Assembly (NCBI GenBank): GCA_016839515.1
Contig: JAEOUE010000254.1
Coordinates: 1 to 64,000 of the forward strand
Direction of reading: 5' to 3'
Length of the DNA stretch: 64,000 nt
DNA from: Candidatus Hodarchaeum mangrovi
GTDB taxonomy: Archaea > Asgardarchaeota > Heimdallarchaeia > Hodarchaeales > Hodarchaeaceae
Every line of letters starts with the position of its first letter. Positions within the stretch are counted from its first letter, which is position 1. Below are positions 49,410-58,597 of the stretch, one piece after another. The translations under genes were made by a program, and so were the position numbers. The notes under the pieces are model-generated. The model saw nothing but the letters and a program-made list of their open reading frames with translations. It searched no databases and was not told the DNA's origin.

Positions 49410-50459
49410 TTATAGATGAATAGGGAACCCGAAAGTTAATAATAATGTCATTATGATTAGGGGAATTATTCTAAGATAACCAACCTCACGTTCAAAACCC
49501 CATAAATATTCAATTGCCAAAAATAAGTAGATTATAATAAAAACAAAGGAAAAAAATTCAAGTATTATTCCGAATGTTCCTGCATAATCTGTGATGTTAA
49601 AAATCAAAAAGCGAGCTTGATCAAAAGAAACATTATAATTTAGCACATATGTTTCATAATTACTCAATTGATTTATAAGAGCTAATATAGGAAGAAAAAT
49701 CACTTTAGGCGCTATTAATACTGAAATTATTTTAAGAGTCTGTAAATATTCAATCTTCAAGGGAGCATCATAAGTTATTAAGTATATAACTGTTGTATAT
49801 AATAGAAATAAGATTAAGTTAAGTATCAAGTATCCAATTATACCATCACTAATTATTTCATTTTGAAGCGGTACCCATTCCATTTGTTTTACTGGATTTC
49901 CATAAACAAATCTTGGCACTGTGATAATTGTAAAGATTATTAGAATAATACTTGAAATTGTATAAAGAATGAGGAAAGGAATCCATGTATCAATACCATA
50001 ACGAAGATAATTGAAAATCTTCTTAGGGAAAATAAACATTTGAAATTGATAAATTGTTCCTGAAATAGAATCTCTTTTATTAGGGACAGGAATATTTTCC
50101 TTTTGACTAACGCCCCGAAGTTGAGAAAGAGGCATTCGACATGAAGGGCAAGTTTTCTTTTCAAGATCTCCTTCAGATAGACTTTTCAGACAAACTTGAC
50201 AATACTCATAATTTAGGATTGAATCAAGTTCTTTACTAGAAAAATCCAACGAATCCTGTACAAATTGAGCCAATCCATGAACTGCCGTAAAGTATTGATA
50301 AGCAGTAATTTTTTTCTCCTTATAACGAATTTTTTGCTTTTTTAACCATTTAATCCAGCTATAAGTGGTTTTCTTATATTCAATCTTTTCTGGTGTCTTT
50401 TCCAATTCATCTGTTATGAAATTAATAATTGCTTCTAGTGGTATATCATTGCTACTCAT
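49410..50459 (-). CDS. Zinc-ribbon plus Yip1-like multi-TM protein
   Basis: CQVCLKSLSEGDLEKKTCPSCRMPLSQL, then MFIFPKKIFNYLRYGIDTWIPFLILYTISSIILIIFT and further TM segments. Confidence 0.65.
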   Translation of the reverse strand: MSSNDIPLEAIINFITDELEKTPEKIEYKKTTYSWIKWLKKQKIRYKEKKITAYQYFTAVHGLAQFVQDSLDFSSKELDSILNYEYCQVCLKSLSEGDLEKKTCPSCRMPLSQLRGVSQKENIPVPNKRDSISGTIYQFQMFIFPKKIFNYLRYGIDTWIPFLILYTISSIILIIFTIITVPRFVYGNPVKQMEWVPLQNEIISDGIIGYLILNLILFLLYTTVIYLITYDAPLKIEYLQTLKIISVLIAPKVIFLPILALINQLSNYETYVLNYNVSFDQARFLIFNITDYAGTFGIILEFFSFVFIIIYLFLAIEYLWGFEREVGYLRIIPLIIMTLLLTFGFPIHL

Positions 50460-50662
50460 TAAAAGCCCTCATTTGACTCTATTTAGCTTGAAATTATCAG
50501 GTTTTTAAAACCTAAAATAAAATATCCCTTAAAGATTTTAATTGTGATTTTTAATTGAATAAAATGCTTTTCAGAAAAACTATATAATATTTTGTTAAGC
50601 AGCACTTATTCTTTTCTTATTTTATTCTAAATAAGAAGTTTTATTACGAATAAATACTAAAA

Positions 50663-51892
50663 ATGTATGGAGTCATTAGATTTATGTTCCAAATCCAATT
50701 ATGCGGATTAATTATTTTTTTCTGTGAAGTGGTTTCTAACATTACTTTATTCTATTTTATAGCAAAAAGATACCGAAGAACGAAACTTCTTGTAGTAGCT
50801 ATTCTTTCTAGTTTATATATCGTATTTATCGCTTTTATTGCTATAGAATTATTCTTTTTCCTTATAAACTTTAATAATCCTGTCAATGCTTATCTTGATG
50901 TGGGAAATAATTTTTTCACTTCCCTTTTACCCTTTTTTGGGGGTATATCTGCTGGGATTTTTCTTCTTTTCATAGAATATTTTCGTAATGAACGAATAAA
51001 TCCAATTCACATGGGTATTTATGGTGTCTTTTTAGGAGCATTTATTCTAAATCTTCTTTATCATTACATCATCCCAGAAACAGTTAATATCAGTGAATTA
51101 ACTCCGCCTTTGATGACCAATGATGTACAAGAGTTATTTTATTTTTTTCTAAGCTTTTTATTTTCTACTAATTTTCCTGCACCCTATTTTGTGGGTTATG
51201 TTGTCATTATAACTTTACATTCATTGAATCAAATAAATAAATTAATTGCTCCTCATGAAAAAATACAAAAACGTCAAATAAAGTTAATGGAATATTCGAT
51301 CATTTTTTATTATCTTTTCACCCTTCTTTTAGTCGTTTCAGGCAATATTCTTAGAAACATTACACCCCCTGACGTCCAAGTTTTTTTGAAACATTTTGCT
51401 CCTCATATAACAGTTCTTTTAGGGCATTATACAATGTTTCAAGCATATGTTAAAGCTCCTATTGGATTCTTGCAATTTCAACGAAATGAAAAAATTCTTG
51501 TTATGAACCAATCAGGTATTCCTTTATTTTCATATGATTTTGAAGATTTTAATCAGGAAAAAATTTTTAGCACTCATCTAAAAGGGGAGCAAGATCTTCT
51601 CTTATCTGGGGGAGTCTATGCGGTTCTATCGCTTTTTCGAGATATGATCCAAACAACCAATATCAAATTAATTCAATTTGAAAAGAAACAACTCATGCTG
51701 GCTTATAATGATAATTTCATTACCTTTCTTATAGTAGATAGAGTCTCTCAGTTTCTTTGGTCAGCATTAGAATCTTTTTGCCGTATGTTTAATCTAAGAT
51801 ATGGCAATGAAGCAGGAGAATTAACAGTGGTTCCTGTTTATATTTTTGATGATGCAGTTGAATTAGTAGCCTTAGCATTTGGTCGAAAGTAA
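50663..51892 (+). CDS. Multi-TM (about 7) membrane protein with C-terminal longin/roadblock-like domain
   Basis: About 7 hydrophobic helices, then NEKILVMNQSGIPLFSYDFEDF...DLLLSGGVYAVLSLFRDMIQTTNIKLIQFEKKQLMLAYNDNFITFLIVDRVSQFLWSALESFCRMF. Confidence 0.7.
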   Translation: MYGVIRFMFQIQLCGLIIFFCEVVSNITLFYFIAKRYRRTKLLVVAILSSLYIVFIAFIAIELFFFLINFNNPVNAYLDVGNNFFTSLLPFFGGISAGIFLLFIEYFRNERINPIHMGIYGVFLGAFILNLLYHYIIPETVNISELTPPLMTNDVQELFYFFLSFLFSTNFPAPYFVGYVVIITLHSLNQINKLIAPHEKIQKRQIKLMEYSIIFYYLFTLLLVVSGNILRNITPPDVQVFLKHFAPHITVLLGHYTMFQAYVKAPIGFLQFQRNEKILVMNQSGIPLFSYDFEDFNQEKIFSTHLKGEQDLLLSGGVYAVLSLFRDMIQTTNIKLIQFEKKQLMLAYNDNFITFLIVDRVSQFLWSALESFCRMFNLRYGNEAGELTVVPVYIFDDAVELVALAFGRK

Positions 51893-51907
51893 ATTTCGGA
51901 TCCTTAT

Positions 51908-52918
51908 TTATGTTTTCCATTGATATTTAAGATTTTTACCTTCAAGAAAACTTAAAATATCAGAGACAATCATTTCAGTTTGGTGTCGGATTACATCTTG
52001 AGTATTTCCACCAAAATGAGGCATAACTGTAACATTGGGAAGTTTTAAGAAACGGTTATCTGAATCAACTGGTTCATCATCGAAAACATCGAGGCCAGCA
52101 CCTGCTATCTTCTTTTTTACAAGAGCTTCATAAAGAGCATCTTCATCGATGCAAAAGGAACGAGCAAGATTAAAAAAATGCGCTGTTGGCTTCATTAATG
52201 CAAACAATTCTTTGGTAATGAGTCCTTCTGTTTCCTCTATCGGAGGAGTATGAATCGTGATCAGATCAGATTCTTTCATCAACTCTTCTAGCTCAACAGC
52301 TTGAGCTAGGGTTTCTTTAACAACTAGATGATTTGAATCTATATAAGGGTCATAATAGATTATTTTCGATCCAAAGCCAAGATGTAGACGTTTAGCTACT
52401 CTTTGGCCAATTTGGCCAAATCCTATTATCCCAATTGTCAATCCACCCAATTCAATTCCAATGAATTGGTTATAGAATTCCGCAAATCCGCTTTCATCTA
52501 ATTCTGATATGTCAAACTCTCCACTTCGCAGAAATCTATCCAATTGAATAATTTTCCTTGCTTGAGATAGCATCATACCAACTGTTAAATCTGCTACTGC
52601 ATCAGCATTTCTATGGGGTGTATAAATAACAGGGATTCTTTTTTCTTCAGCTGCTTCAGCATCAATATTAACAGGAGTTCCTCGAGTTGACGCAATCAAT
52701 TTTAAATGGGTTTTCTCTATTACCCAAGCATCAATTTCATCAGCTTCTGTAATAATGATTTCTATGTTCTCATTATTTAATTTTAAAATTAGTTCTTCAT
52801 CATCAAAAAATAATTTGCCTGTTTTCCTCCAATTTTCATATTGAATATCCAATTGAGGGTGATTTTGGAGTATTCTAAGACCATTCTCATGAAATGGAGC
52901 CGTTATTAAAACTTTCAT
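51908..52918 (-). CDS. D-isomer-specific 2-hydroxyacid dehydrogenase
   Basis: GLTIGIIGFGQIGQRVAKRL, DLITIHTPPIEETEGLITKELFALMKPTAHFFNLARSF, GAGLDVFDDEPVD, TVMPHFGGNTQDV. Confidence 0.93.
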   Translation of the reverse strand: MKVLITAPFHENGLRILQNHPQLDIQYENWRKTGKLFFDDEELILKLNNENIEIIITEADEIDAWVIEKTHLKLIASTRGTPVNIDAEAAEEKRIPVIYTPHRNADAVADLTVGMMLSQARKIIQLDRFLRSGEFDISELDESGFAEFYNQFIGIELGGLTIGIIGFGQIGQRVAKRLHLGFGSKIIYYDPYIDSNHLVVKETLAQAVELEELMKESDLITIHTPPIEETEGLITKELFALMKPTAHFFNLARSFCIDEDALYEALVKKKIAGAGLDVFDDEPVDSDNRFLKLPNVTVMPHFGGNTQDVIRHQTEMIVSDILSFLEGKNLKYQWKT

Positions 52919-52944
52919 TCATTGGATCTCCTAAAATACAGAGT

Positions 52945-54456
52945 TCACTCTTCAGTTCGTGACTCTTGGTAAATCTCTTTCCATCGCGGATATAATGACT
53001 CATATTCAGCATTTTCAGCTTCTTGAGGATAGAAATAAATATGTTCTCTGAAGAACTTGCAAGCTTCCTCCATATCCTTGTACACTCCAAGACCAATCAT
53101 GCTTGCAATCGCTCCAGCTAGAGCTGCACCCTCAGGTTCTAATACTCTGATCTCAGAATTAAGAACATTCGATAAAATTTGGGCAAAAGCTTTTGAACGA
53201 CTTAATCCTCCAACTAAATTAATTTCAGAAGAAGGAACACCAGTTAGATCGCTGATTTGTTCGTAATTTGCCCTGACAGCATAACTAAGGTTTTCAAGTA
53301 AAGCTCGAGCAAAAGAACCAATATTTATAGGATTATCAAAAGAATAAGCAATGGGAGTAAATTGATACCCCCCTCCACTAGGAATTAGCAACATTTTCTG
53401 AGCTGAGAATATTTGAGGACCTAAATCTGCAAACACTCCACCTGATCCAGGAGCTTCAGACAAAACAAGCTGTTCAAATTTTTCCCATGGATTATGAACC
53501 TCTAGAGGGGATAAAATTGATTCAATAAACCAATGGTGAATGTCTCCACCTGACCCTGCATTCGATTCAATTACCCAACGATGAAGAGGAAAAGCACCAG
53601 TCCATATATTCTGATCTGGATCAATTAAAGGTTTTTGTACGACAAATTGTAATGGCATTGTTGAACCAGCGACAACACCCATAGAATTAGGATGAATAGC
53701 TCCACATCCAATCAAAGAAGCTTGGGTATCTGCAGCACTCATAATCACGGGTATCTGGCTAGAGAATCCTAACTGTTGGCTAATTTCTGGGTTAATTGAA
53801 CCAATAACCTCCCCGAATTGTAAAAGTTCAGGAAGAATCTCATGAGAAAAATTAAATTCTTCCATAATTTTATCAGACCATTTTCTTGCAGTGATATCAA
53901 ATAATAGTGTTTCAGCTGCTGCAGTATCATCACTAGTATATTTTCCAGTTAAACGATAATTTACCCATCCATCTATTGTTAATAGGTGTTTAATCATATT
54001 ATATTTTTCTTCTTCATTTTCTTTAAACCAGAGTAATCGTGGTAGTGCGAATAAAAATGGAGCTCCATGGCCAGTTATTCGGAAAAGTTCCTCATTAGTC
54101 ATGTATTCTTCAACATCAACTTCTAATCCTCTAGCATCACGATTGGGTCCTGCATATATCTCTTTTCCTTCTTTATTGAGAAATACACACCCATGTCGTT
54201 GAGATGTTGCAGAAATTGCCTTTATTTCACGTGCTTCAACTGATGCATTCTCTAATGCTTGTTGAATACACTTTACAAGAATATTCCAAAATAGATCAGG
54301 ATTGAATTCGTGACCATAAGGCTCAAGACCTTCAGGTATCAAATAATGTTGACTCCATGGAATCTTTGAAAATCCTTTAATTTTTCCTATTTCATCAATA
54401 ATTACCGCTTTTCCTCCACTAGTTCCTGCATCAAGCGATAAATAATAAATATTCAT
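52945..54456 (-). CDS. FGGY-family carbohydrate kinase
   Basis: YYLSLDAGTSGGKAVIIDEIGKI, ATSQRHGCVFLNKEGKEIYAGPNRDARG, LVGGLSRSKAFAQILSNVLNSEIRVLEPEGAALAGAI. Confidence 0.93.
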   Translation of the reverse strand: MNIYYLSLDAGTSGGKAVIIDEIGKIKGFSKIPWSQHYLIPEGLEPYGHEFNPDLFWNILVKCIQQALENASVEAREIKAISATSQRHGCVFLNKEGKEIYAGPNRDARGLEVDVEEYMTNEELFRITGHGAPFLFALPRLLWFKENEEEKYNMIKHLLTIDGWVNYRLTGKYTSDDTAAAETLLFDITARKWSDKIMEEFNFSHEILPELLQFGEVIGSINPEISQQLGFSSQIPVIMSAADTQASLIGCGAIHPNSMGVVAGSTMPLQFVVQKPLIDPDQNIWTGAFPLHRWVIESNAGSGGDIHHWFIESILSPLEVHNPWEKFEQLVLSEAPGSGGVFADLGPQIFSAQKMLLIPSGGGYQFTPIAYSFDNPINIGSFARALLENLSYAVRANYEQISDLTGVPSSEINLVGGLSRSKAFAQILSNVLNSEIRVLEPEGAALAGAIASMIGLGVYKDMEEACKFFREHIYFYPQEAENAEYESLYPRWKEIYQESRTEE

Positions 54457-54465
54457 TCAATTCAC

Positions 54466-55086
54466 CTAATCCCAATCAGGAAAACGACGAAGTTTTCCTT
54501 CGAACTGCTTTGCATTTAAATAAAGTTGTAAATATTCCTCTAAAGCTCTGGTTTTTATAGCTGCTCTCTGAAAGGATTCCTCACTGACAGAAATCACTCC
54601 ATGATTTTGGAGTATAAGAACCTGACTGTCCCAAAGAGCTGTTGCAACTGCTTCACCCAATTCTTTTGATCCACTTCTCTCATATGGAACAATCACCACC
54701 TCTGGAACAAGAAAAGCTAATTCCGCAGTAAAAGGTTGAAATTCAGGTGGATTTTCTAGAATTGAGACCGCTGTTGCTAAAGGAGCATGAGAATGAATAA
54801 TAAAGCGGAAATCTTCATCTTCTTGATAAACACGGAGATGCATAGGCCATTCTACACTCGGTGAATAGGTAGAATGTTCCTTTACTATTTCACCATGCAG
54901 TGTCATTTGAATGAGATCTTTCGGTTCAACTAAGTCTTTTTTCAATCCTGAAGGAGTTATCCAAAATTTATCAGTTTCTTCAACAGACCGAAAACTTAAG
55001 TTTCCCCCTATATCGGTCAAGATCTTTTCTGAATAAAGCTCCTTCATTGTCTTACATAATGATTGTTTCAATAATTGATCGTCCAA
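54466..55086 (-). CDS. Class II aldolase/adducin family protein
   Basis: GGNLSFRS, SVEWPMHLRVYQEDEDFRFIIHSHAPLATAVS, LILQNHGVISV. Confidence 0.9.
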   Translation of the reverse strand: MDDQLLKQSLCKTMKELYSEKILTDIGGNLSFRSVEETDKFWITPSGLKKDLVEPKDLIQMTLHGEIVKEHSTYSPSVEWPMHLRVYQEDEDFRFIIHSHAPLATAVSILENPPEFQPFTAELAFLVPEVVIVPYERSGSKELGEAVATALWDSQVLILQNHGVISVSEESFQRAAIKTRALEEYLQLYLNAKQFEGKLRRFPDWD

Positions 55087-55110
55087 ATGAAAAACCTCTT
55101 TTGTAGGTAT

Positions 55111-55458
55111 TCATTTCATCAATTTTTGAAGTTTTAATAAATCAGGCATACTTCCTTTTACTTTCAACTTTTTAGCAGTATAAGCTTTCATCCCACCTAT
55201 CTCCCCAGACATGATTCCAACCCATGTTTCAGAATCAGTGGTGATTTTGACATCTGATTTTTCAGGTTCTCCTTCTTGGATCTCGCTAGGAGTACCATTT
55301 TCAATTTTGAAATAATAATGTTTTCCAATATCACTGAATTCAAACGACATTACTTTATTCCACTTTCGAAATACTTTTTGAGACTTTTCAGTTAAAAAGT
55401 TTTCACGGAGTTTGTTAACGCTATCTACATAATCTTCAGTCATTGATTTCACTTCCAA
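55111..55458 (-). CDS. SCP2 sterol-binding domain protein
   Basis: YYFKIENGTPSEIQEGEPEKSDVKITTDSETWVGIMSGEIGGMKAYTAKKLKVKGSMPDLLKLQKLM. Confidence 0.87.
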   Translation of the reverse strand: MEVKSMTEDYVDSVNKLRENFLTEKSQKVFRKWNKVMSFEFSDIGKHYYFKIENGTPSEIQEGEPEKSDVKITTDSETWVGIMSGEIGGMKAYTAKKLKVKGSMPDLLKLQKLMK

Positions 55459-55627
55459 ATGATTGTTGGGTTAAGAAAGGAATTATTCCTATTAAATATA
55501 GATTCTTTGAAAAGGATTGTGTCATAAAAATACAACTTTTAATTTTTACTAAAATCTTCTGTAAAGCGACAAATTATTTATATATTTGGAACAGGTCGAA
55601 AAATATTATTTTTATTATATCTGAAAC

Positions 55628-57574
55628 TCAAGAAGGAGTATCAAGCAGATTGGAATATTCAATTAATCCTAAATCTTGCAAGTGATTTTTATTAGGTAAT
55701 GAAGTCTCTAAATCCCATTTCAATTTATTATAAAAATCACGTATAATCTGATTTTCTTCTTCGACAGTAATACCTTTATTTGGGCCACTAATTGCTGTTT
55801 TAAGAAGTCGAGTAGGTAATTTGAATGCTAAAGGATTAATTCCTTCTCGAATGTTGAACAAATGTTTAAGAGTAAAAATTCTTTCACCAATTATTGCAAG
55901 TTCTTTTCCTGAATAGGTTGAACCCAGAGTTAATTTTAAGAATTCAGCTATTGGGAAATTTCCCGTTACTAAAGAAAATTGACATAACCCCAGTGACGAA
56001 GTGAGTTGATTATAAAAATAAAAATTAGAGATTTGATCCTTCTTATCTAATTCAGGATACATTTCGTTATATTTAGATAATCCAATCATCAACTCCATAA
56101 AAGCAGTATGTCGACCAGGAGCTGGATCTATTCGATAGGGTAAAACAAGTGTTTTAGAATAACGGGGATCATGAGCTGGAATTGGTTGATTTTGGATATG
56201 CATCGCATATTCTTCTCCCAATTCCTTTTCAACTGCTTTTAATCCTTCTGCAAACCGATCCCCAAGGCCTCTACGATGAACTATTAGCTCTAAAAAGGCC
56301 AAATAGTTTTGCGGGTGTCCCCAATCTAGGATTAAACCTTCTAAATCTTGAGCTGTTAACCGTCCTGTTTCCTGTGCCTCTATAGCATAAGCTATTAATG
56401 CACCAGCTGCGATTGTATCCACTCCCTGTCTATTACAAAAGTCATTAAGCTGAAAAATTGATCCTAGATCATCATTCAGGAGATTTGATCCCAGCATTGC
56501 TAATGTTTCATATTCAGGCTTATGGGTATCTTCAAAAGTATATCTTTCATCTGAATAACGCATTATTCCTCCACAAGCCATTGGACAGGAATGACATCCA
56601 TAGCTTTTGATCTGATATTGTATTACATTATCTCCAGTTATTTTTATACTATTTTTTAACGGAAAATCCTTATGAGAACCACCCCAATTTTTTACTGGAC
56701 CATCTCCTGTTTCTACTGCAATAGCCGTTCCAGCACAAGTTCCCCACTTTCTATACCCCTCTATCACTAGATTAGAAGGACTCATAGAGCCGAAGTTTTT
56801 AATCCTGAAGCGTCGAATCCATGGTGCAAATATCGTTGAAGCTTTTAAAGCAGGTTCCATTAATGAACTAATTCCTTTATTTATCCGTTTATTAACCAAT
56901 TTTCTAAGCTCGGTTAATCCATCTGGGTCACTTACTGGTATATCCTTTGTTCCACTAACGACAATAGCTTTCAAATTTTTAGACCCCATGACTGCACCTA
57001 AACCACTTCTAGCCGCTATTCGTCCTTTATCGGTCACAATACCACTAATTAATACTTTATTCTCTCCAGCTAATCCTATAGAAGCAACATGTACCTTTCC
57101 ATATTGATTCTGCAGTATTTCCTCAGTTTCTAAACAATCCTTCCCTTTTAAATGAGGTGAGGAAATAATCTCTACTGAATCATCAGTAATACGTAGAATA
57201 CTTAGCTCTTTAGATTTTCCTTTAATTATAAGACCATCAAATCCAGATTTTCTTAATTCTGGCCCAAAACGTCCACCACAGTTAGCCTCTCCCCATGTAT
57301 TAGTCAGTGGAGATTTAGATGCAACAGTAAACCGTCCAGAAAAAGGAATTCGTGTTGCACTAAATATTCCTGTAATAAAGCATAAAAAATTATCTGGAGA
57401 GAGAGGATCAACTTTAGCAGGCATATTTCTTAAGAGATAATCAATAACTATGCCATGACCACCTAAAAATTTTAAAAATTTTTCTTCACTAAATCCAATT
57501 GACTCTAATGAAACAGATTTATTTGTTAAGTCAATTATTGCAAGACGATATAATCTAGAATTAGAAATACTCAA
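55628..57574 (-). CDS. Aldehyde ferredoxin oxidoreductase family
   Basis: FLGGHGIVIDYLL, TGIFSATRIPFSGRFTVASKSPLTNTWGEANCGGRFGPELRKSGFDGLIIKGKSKE, ARSGLGAVMGSKNLKAIVVSG, CHSCPMACGG. Confidence 0.96.
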   Translation of the reverse strand: MSISNSRLYRLAIIDLTNKSVSLESIGFSEEKFLKFLGGHGIVIDYLLRNMPAKVDPLSPDNFLCFITGIFSATRIPFSGRFTVASKSPLTNTWGEANCGGRFGPELRKSGFDGLIIKGKSKELSILRITDDSVEIISSPHLKGKDCLETEEILQNQYGKVHVASIGLAGENKVLISGIVTDKGRIAARSGLGAVMGSKNLKAIVVSGTKDIPVSDPDGLTELRKLVNKRINKGISSLMEPALKASTIFAPWIRRFRIKNFGSMSPSNLVIEGYRKWGTCAGTAIAVETGDGPVKNWGGSHKDFPLKNSIKITGDNVIQYQIKSYGCHSCPMACGGIMRYSDERYTFEDTHKPEYETLAMLGSNLLNDDLGSIFQLNDFCNRQGVDTIAAGALIAYAIEAQETGRLTAQDLEGLILDWGHPQNYLAFLELIVHRRGLGDRFAEGLKAVEKELGEEYAMHIQNQPIPAHDPRYSKTLVLPYRIDPAPGRHTAFMELMIGLSKYNEMYPELDKKDQISNFYFYNQLTSSLGLCQFSLVTGNFPIAEFLKLTLGSTYSGKELAIIGERIFTLKHLFNIREGINPLAFKLPTRLLKTAISGPNKGITVEEENQIIRDFYNKLKWDLETSLPNKNHLQDLGLIEYSNLLDTPS

Positions 57575-57625
57575 TTAATTACCATCCATTGAAGATATAC
57601 AATTCAAATAGCTCTATATTTTTAC

Positions 57626-58465
57626 TCATTTGAGACCAAAACCCATTTGCATTAATTCCGAAAGCTTAGCGAGGAATCGAGTCGCGGGAGCTCCAAGGGA
57701 CACCTCCTCATCAAACATCACAGTCATACTGAGGTATTCGCCAATGTCGACAGGGTTAGCTAGATCTCTTCGCTTCTTAAAGATTCCCCCCAATGCGAAC
57801 ACAACAGGATGCAAACCGATTGGGATGGCCCATCCCCCGCCTTTTCCGAACATACCTACTGCTGTGACACCAACAGTACCCATGAGACGCTTCCTTAGAA
57901 AAGGATCTGATCTAATTTTCCACCAAAAAGGCTTCTTCAGGAAGCCTGGTAAGCGAAGAAAGACACTGACTGACTCAGGAATCCCTTCACCAGCTATGAA
58001 ACGTCCACTGGTTTCTAACCTCTGGACCCGACGAATCTCATCATTAATCTGCCTGAAGCTCTTCTCATTCGCCTTCCTCACGATGTATTGAGTAGGAACC
58101 TTTTCTGAATTCACCTGCCGCTCGATTATCATGCCAACATCAACATCCTCGAAGACAATGAGCTTTATTTTTCCTTTCTTAAAGGCTTGAATTTCTCTAT
58201 GCTCGCCTATGGCTTGAGCAATACATTTTATCACCCAAGCTGTGAAAGAAAGCTTCTCTCCAGTCTTTACTTCATTCTCTATGATAAACTTCCGTGCTTC
58301 TGTGACATCAATCTCAACTAGCCCATAGATACGGTTTTTCGGTGCTAGGTTGTTAAGAAGGTCTATGGGCCAAGTAGATCTGCGGGTTATTTCTCTGAAA
58401 GGAACAGTACTTCCTAATTCTTCGGGTTTCATATCTGGGTCCTGCTTTTTTGAACTCATAAACAA
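57626..58465 (-). CDS. Stand-alone 2-oxoacid dehydrogenase acyltransferase (E2/CAT)-like protein, catalytic motif degenerate
   Basis: LSFTAWVIKCIAQAIGEHREIQAFKKGK, TVMFDEEVSLGAPATRFLAKLSELM (canonical DHRxxDGAPAxRFL replaced by DEEVSLGAPATRFL). Confidence 0.78.
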   Translation of the reverse strand: MFMSSKKQDPDMKPEELGSTVPFREITRRSTWPIDLLNNLAPKNRIYGLVEIDVTEARKFIIENEVKTGEKLSFTAWVIKCIAQAIGEHREIQAFKKGKIKLIVFEDVDVGMIIERQVNSEKVPTQYIVRKANEKSFRQINDEIRRVQRLETSGRFIAGEGIPESVSVFLRLPGFLKKPFWWKIRSDPFLRKRLMGTVGVTAVGMFGKGGGWAIPIGLHPVVFALGGIFKKRRDLANPVDIGEYLSMTVMFDEEVSLGAPATRFLAKLSELMQMGFGLK

Positions 58466-58541
58466 TAAACCTCATTTCCATCCGTTAGAACCAAAATACT
58501 AGAGCACTTTGTCCCTGTTGCGTATAGGCATATTATATATA

Positions 58542-58580
58542 AATGTATACTAAATGTACATTAATCGTTCTATATATAAA
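58542..58580. promoter_or_regulatory. Divergent promoter with inverted repeat AATGTA-n9-TACATT and TATA-like element
   Basis: AATGTA (58542-58547) and TACATT (58557-58562) flanked by TATA-rich stretches; TATATATAAA at 58571-58580 lies upstream of the start at 58598. Confidence 0.35.
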
Positions 58581-58597
58581 CCACAGGGTGAATCAAA

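Noticed and set aside
57630-58091. 153-aa + strand ORF
   Set aside because: Antisense to the well-supported E2-like gene; low-complexity translation typical of shadow ORFs.
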